Part shown: positions 6,171 to 7,119 of the stretch, piece by piece
Layout of the letters: every line of letters starts with the position of its first letter
Position numbering within the stretch: position 1 is the first letter of the stretch
Assembly: GCA_003242605.1 (NCBI GenBank)
Contig: QGUZ01000263.1
Coordinates: 1-7,119, forward strand
Length of the DNA stretch: 7,119 nucleotides
Origin: Actinomycetota bacterium
GTDB lineage: Bacteria; Actinomycetota; Actinomycetes; Streptosporangiales; Streptosporangiaceae
Direction of reading: 5' to 3'
Notes under the pieces: generated by a model
Seen by the model: the letters and a program-made list of their open reading frames with translations, nothing else
The model's database searches: none
What the model was told of the DNA's origin: nothing
Program-made: the position numbers and the translations under genes

Positions 6171-6207
6171 CTGGAAAAAACCGGTCGGTCGCGTACGCTT
6201 GACCGTG
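6171..6207 (+). promoter_or_regulatory. Probable promoter for a leaderless GNAT transcript
   Basis: TACGCT (6194-6199) is a TANNNT-type -10 that ends seven bases before GTG 6207, so transcription would begin at or next to the start codon. The -35 is weak (CTGGAA, 6171-6176, spacer 17). No Shine-Dalgarno sequence is seen before the start. Leaderless mRNAs are common in actinobacteria, and this spacing is their usual layout. Confidence 0.5.
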
Positions 6208-7052
6208 TGATGCTGCGTACTTCGGCGTCGCGCGTGCTGGACGACAGCGATCGCGAGGAGGTGCTCCGCATCCTCGACGCCGACCCGATCGCCAACGTGT
6301 TCGTCGCGTCCCGGGTGCGGGCCGTCGGGCTCAGTCCGCCCCGGCTCGGCGGGCAGATGTGGGGGTACGGCTCGCGCGGCGAGCTGACCGCGCTCTGCTA
6401 CGCGGGGGCGAACCTGGTGCCGGTGAACGCCGGCCCGGACGCGATCAACGCGTTCGCCGAGCGCGCCCGGCGCCAGGGGAGGCGGTGCTCGTCGATCGTG
6501 GGCCCGGCTCATGCGGTGGAGATGCTGTGGGAGCGGCTGGAGCCGTACTGGGGTCCGGCGCGCGCGATCCGCTGGGCCCAGCCGGTGATGGCCACCTCCT
6601 CGCCGCCGAAGGTGGCACCGGACCCGCTGGTGCGCCGGGTGCGCCCGGAGGACTTCGACATCGTGCTGCCGGCCTGCGTGGCGATGTTCACCGAGGAGGT
6701 GGGCGTCTCGCCGGACGTCGGCGACGGGGGCGCGCTGTACCGGTCCCGGGTCGCCGAGCTGATCCGCATCGGCCGGTCGTACGCACGCATCGAGGACGGC
6801 CAGGTCGTGTTCAAGGCCGAGATCGGCGCGGTGACCCCGCAGGCCTGCCAGATCCAGGGCGTGTGGGTGCATCCGGAGCGCCGCGGCCAGGGGTACGGCG
6901 CGGCGGGCATGGCCGCCGTGGTCGAGCAGGCGCTGAAGCACTTCGCCCCGCTCGTCACCCTGTACGTGAACGACTTCAACCTCCCGGCCCGCGCCGTCTA
7001 CCGGAAGGTCGGCTTCGAAGAGGTCGGCACCTTCATGTCGGTGCTGTTCTGA
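6207..7052 (+). CDS. GNAT N-acetyltransferase with N-terminal DUF4081-like domain
   Basis: This 281-residue cytoplasmic protein has two parts. Residues about 8-125 resemble the DUF4081 domain that precedes the acetyltransferase in actinobacterial proteins such as M. tuberculosis Rv2867c. Residues about 140-281 are a GNAT domain with the acetyl-CoA motif RRGQGYG (225-231) preceded by the VWVHPE strand, and the family ending NLPARAVYRKVGFEEVGTF. GNAT enzymes move an acetyl group from acetyl-CoA to an amine; the acceptor here is unknown. GTG 6207 fits a leaderless start; ATG 6210, the next codon, is almost equivalent. It keeps its conserved position downstream of ispG, but a hydrolase gene intervenes, with 45 bases between the hydrolase stop and this start. 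Its stop codon overlaps the first copy of a hairpin-forming repeat array. Confidence 0.92.
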   Translation: MMLRTSASRVLDDSDREEVLRILDADPIANVFVASRVRAVGLSPPRLGGQMWGYGSRGELTALCYAGANLVPVNAGPDAINAFAERARRQGRRCSSIVGPAHAVEMLWERLEPYWGPARAIRWAQPVMATSSPPKVAPDPLVRRVRPEDFDIVLPACVAMFTEEVGVSPDVGDGGALYRSRVAELIRIGRSYARIEDGQVVFKAEIGAVTPQACQIQGVWVHPERRGQGYGAAGMAAVVEQALKHFAPLVTLYVNDFNLPARAVYRKVGFEEVGTFMSVLF

Positions 7053-7119
7053 CCCGGCGGTGCCGGATGGCCGGGTCTGCGACCCGGCGGTGCCGATGGC
7101 CGGGTCTGCGACCCGGCGG
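7051..7119. repeat. Tandem hairpin-forming repeat, 2.3 copies, continuing past the window
   Basis: A 30-base unit (7051-7080) is followed by a 29-base copy lacking one G (7081-7109) and the first ten bases of a third. Each unit carries GACCCGGC and its inverse GCCGGGTC 10-11 bases apart. The inverse also pairs with the next unit's first arm across a three-base TGC loop (7070-7088, 7099-7117). The array starts on the last two bases of the GNAT stop codon. It may act as a repeated terminator for the GNAT gene. Confidence 0.75.

Noticed and set aside
4515..6941. 808-codon open frame on the minus strand
   Set aside because: It lies antisense to both the hydrolase and the GNAT gene. Its translation is dominated by R, H, A, P and G with no domain motif, as expected opposite high-GC3 genes.
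7051..7119. CRISPR array
   Set aside because: The units abut with no unique spacers, and each unit contains its own complementary arms.
1..7119. tRNA, rRNA, insertion sequence, integrase or attachment site
   Set aside because: No transposase or integrase motif, terminal inverted repeats with a target duplication, or tRNA-like cloverleaf was seen on either strand.

Overview
The window is a high-G+C actinobacterial chromosome segment. The evidence is strong G/C bias at third codon positions, GTG starts, an actinobacteria-type DUF4081-GNAT protein, TAP-like and V8-like secreted enzymes, and the neighbourhood dxr / ispG / GNAT, which matches Mycobacterium tuberculosis Rv2870c-Rv2867c except for one missing gene. 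I cannot name the genus; a mycelial or thermophilic actinomycete would fit, but that is inference.

Layout. (1) Bases 1-265, minus strand: the first 88 codons of a cut-off, Ala/Pro-rich, probably exported protein with PDSAA repeats that runs into a poly-G tract at the left edge. (2) Bases 427-1638, minus strand: a complete secreted trypsin/V8-like serine protease (signal peptide, pro-region, Gly/Ser/Pro linker, His-Asp-Ser triad), followed by an intrinsic terminator. (3) Bases 1639-1842: a divergent promoter region with overlapping dyads. (4) Bases 1843-3075, plus: dxr. (5) Bases 3228-4397, plus: ispG, separated from dxr by a terminator-like hairpin and preceded by its own promoter and a leader hairpin. 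(6) Bases 4566-6161, plus: a secreted TAP-like alpha/beta hydrolase whose ribosome binding site and start codon lie in a nested hairpin with a competing alternative pairing. (7) Bases 6207-7052, plus: a DUF4081-GNAT acetyltransferase, probably leaderless, followed by a tandem array of hairpin-forming repeats that leaves the window. No gene-free stretch exceeds about 205 bases.

How the genes relate. Dxr and IspG are the second and the penultimate enzymes of the MEP isoprenoid pathway. The site-2 protease gene (rseP/rip1) that usually lies between them in actinobacteria is absent, and a hydrolase gene lies between ispG and the GNAT gene. The two secreted hydrolases and the cut-off exported protein look like extracellular functions with no evident metabolic link to the MEP genes. 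The most unusual signal is the mutually exclusive RNA pairing in the leader of the TAP-like hydrolase; it is a structural prediction by eye and has not been tested.
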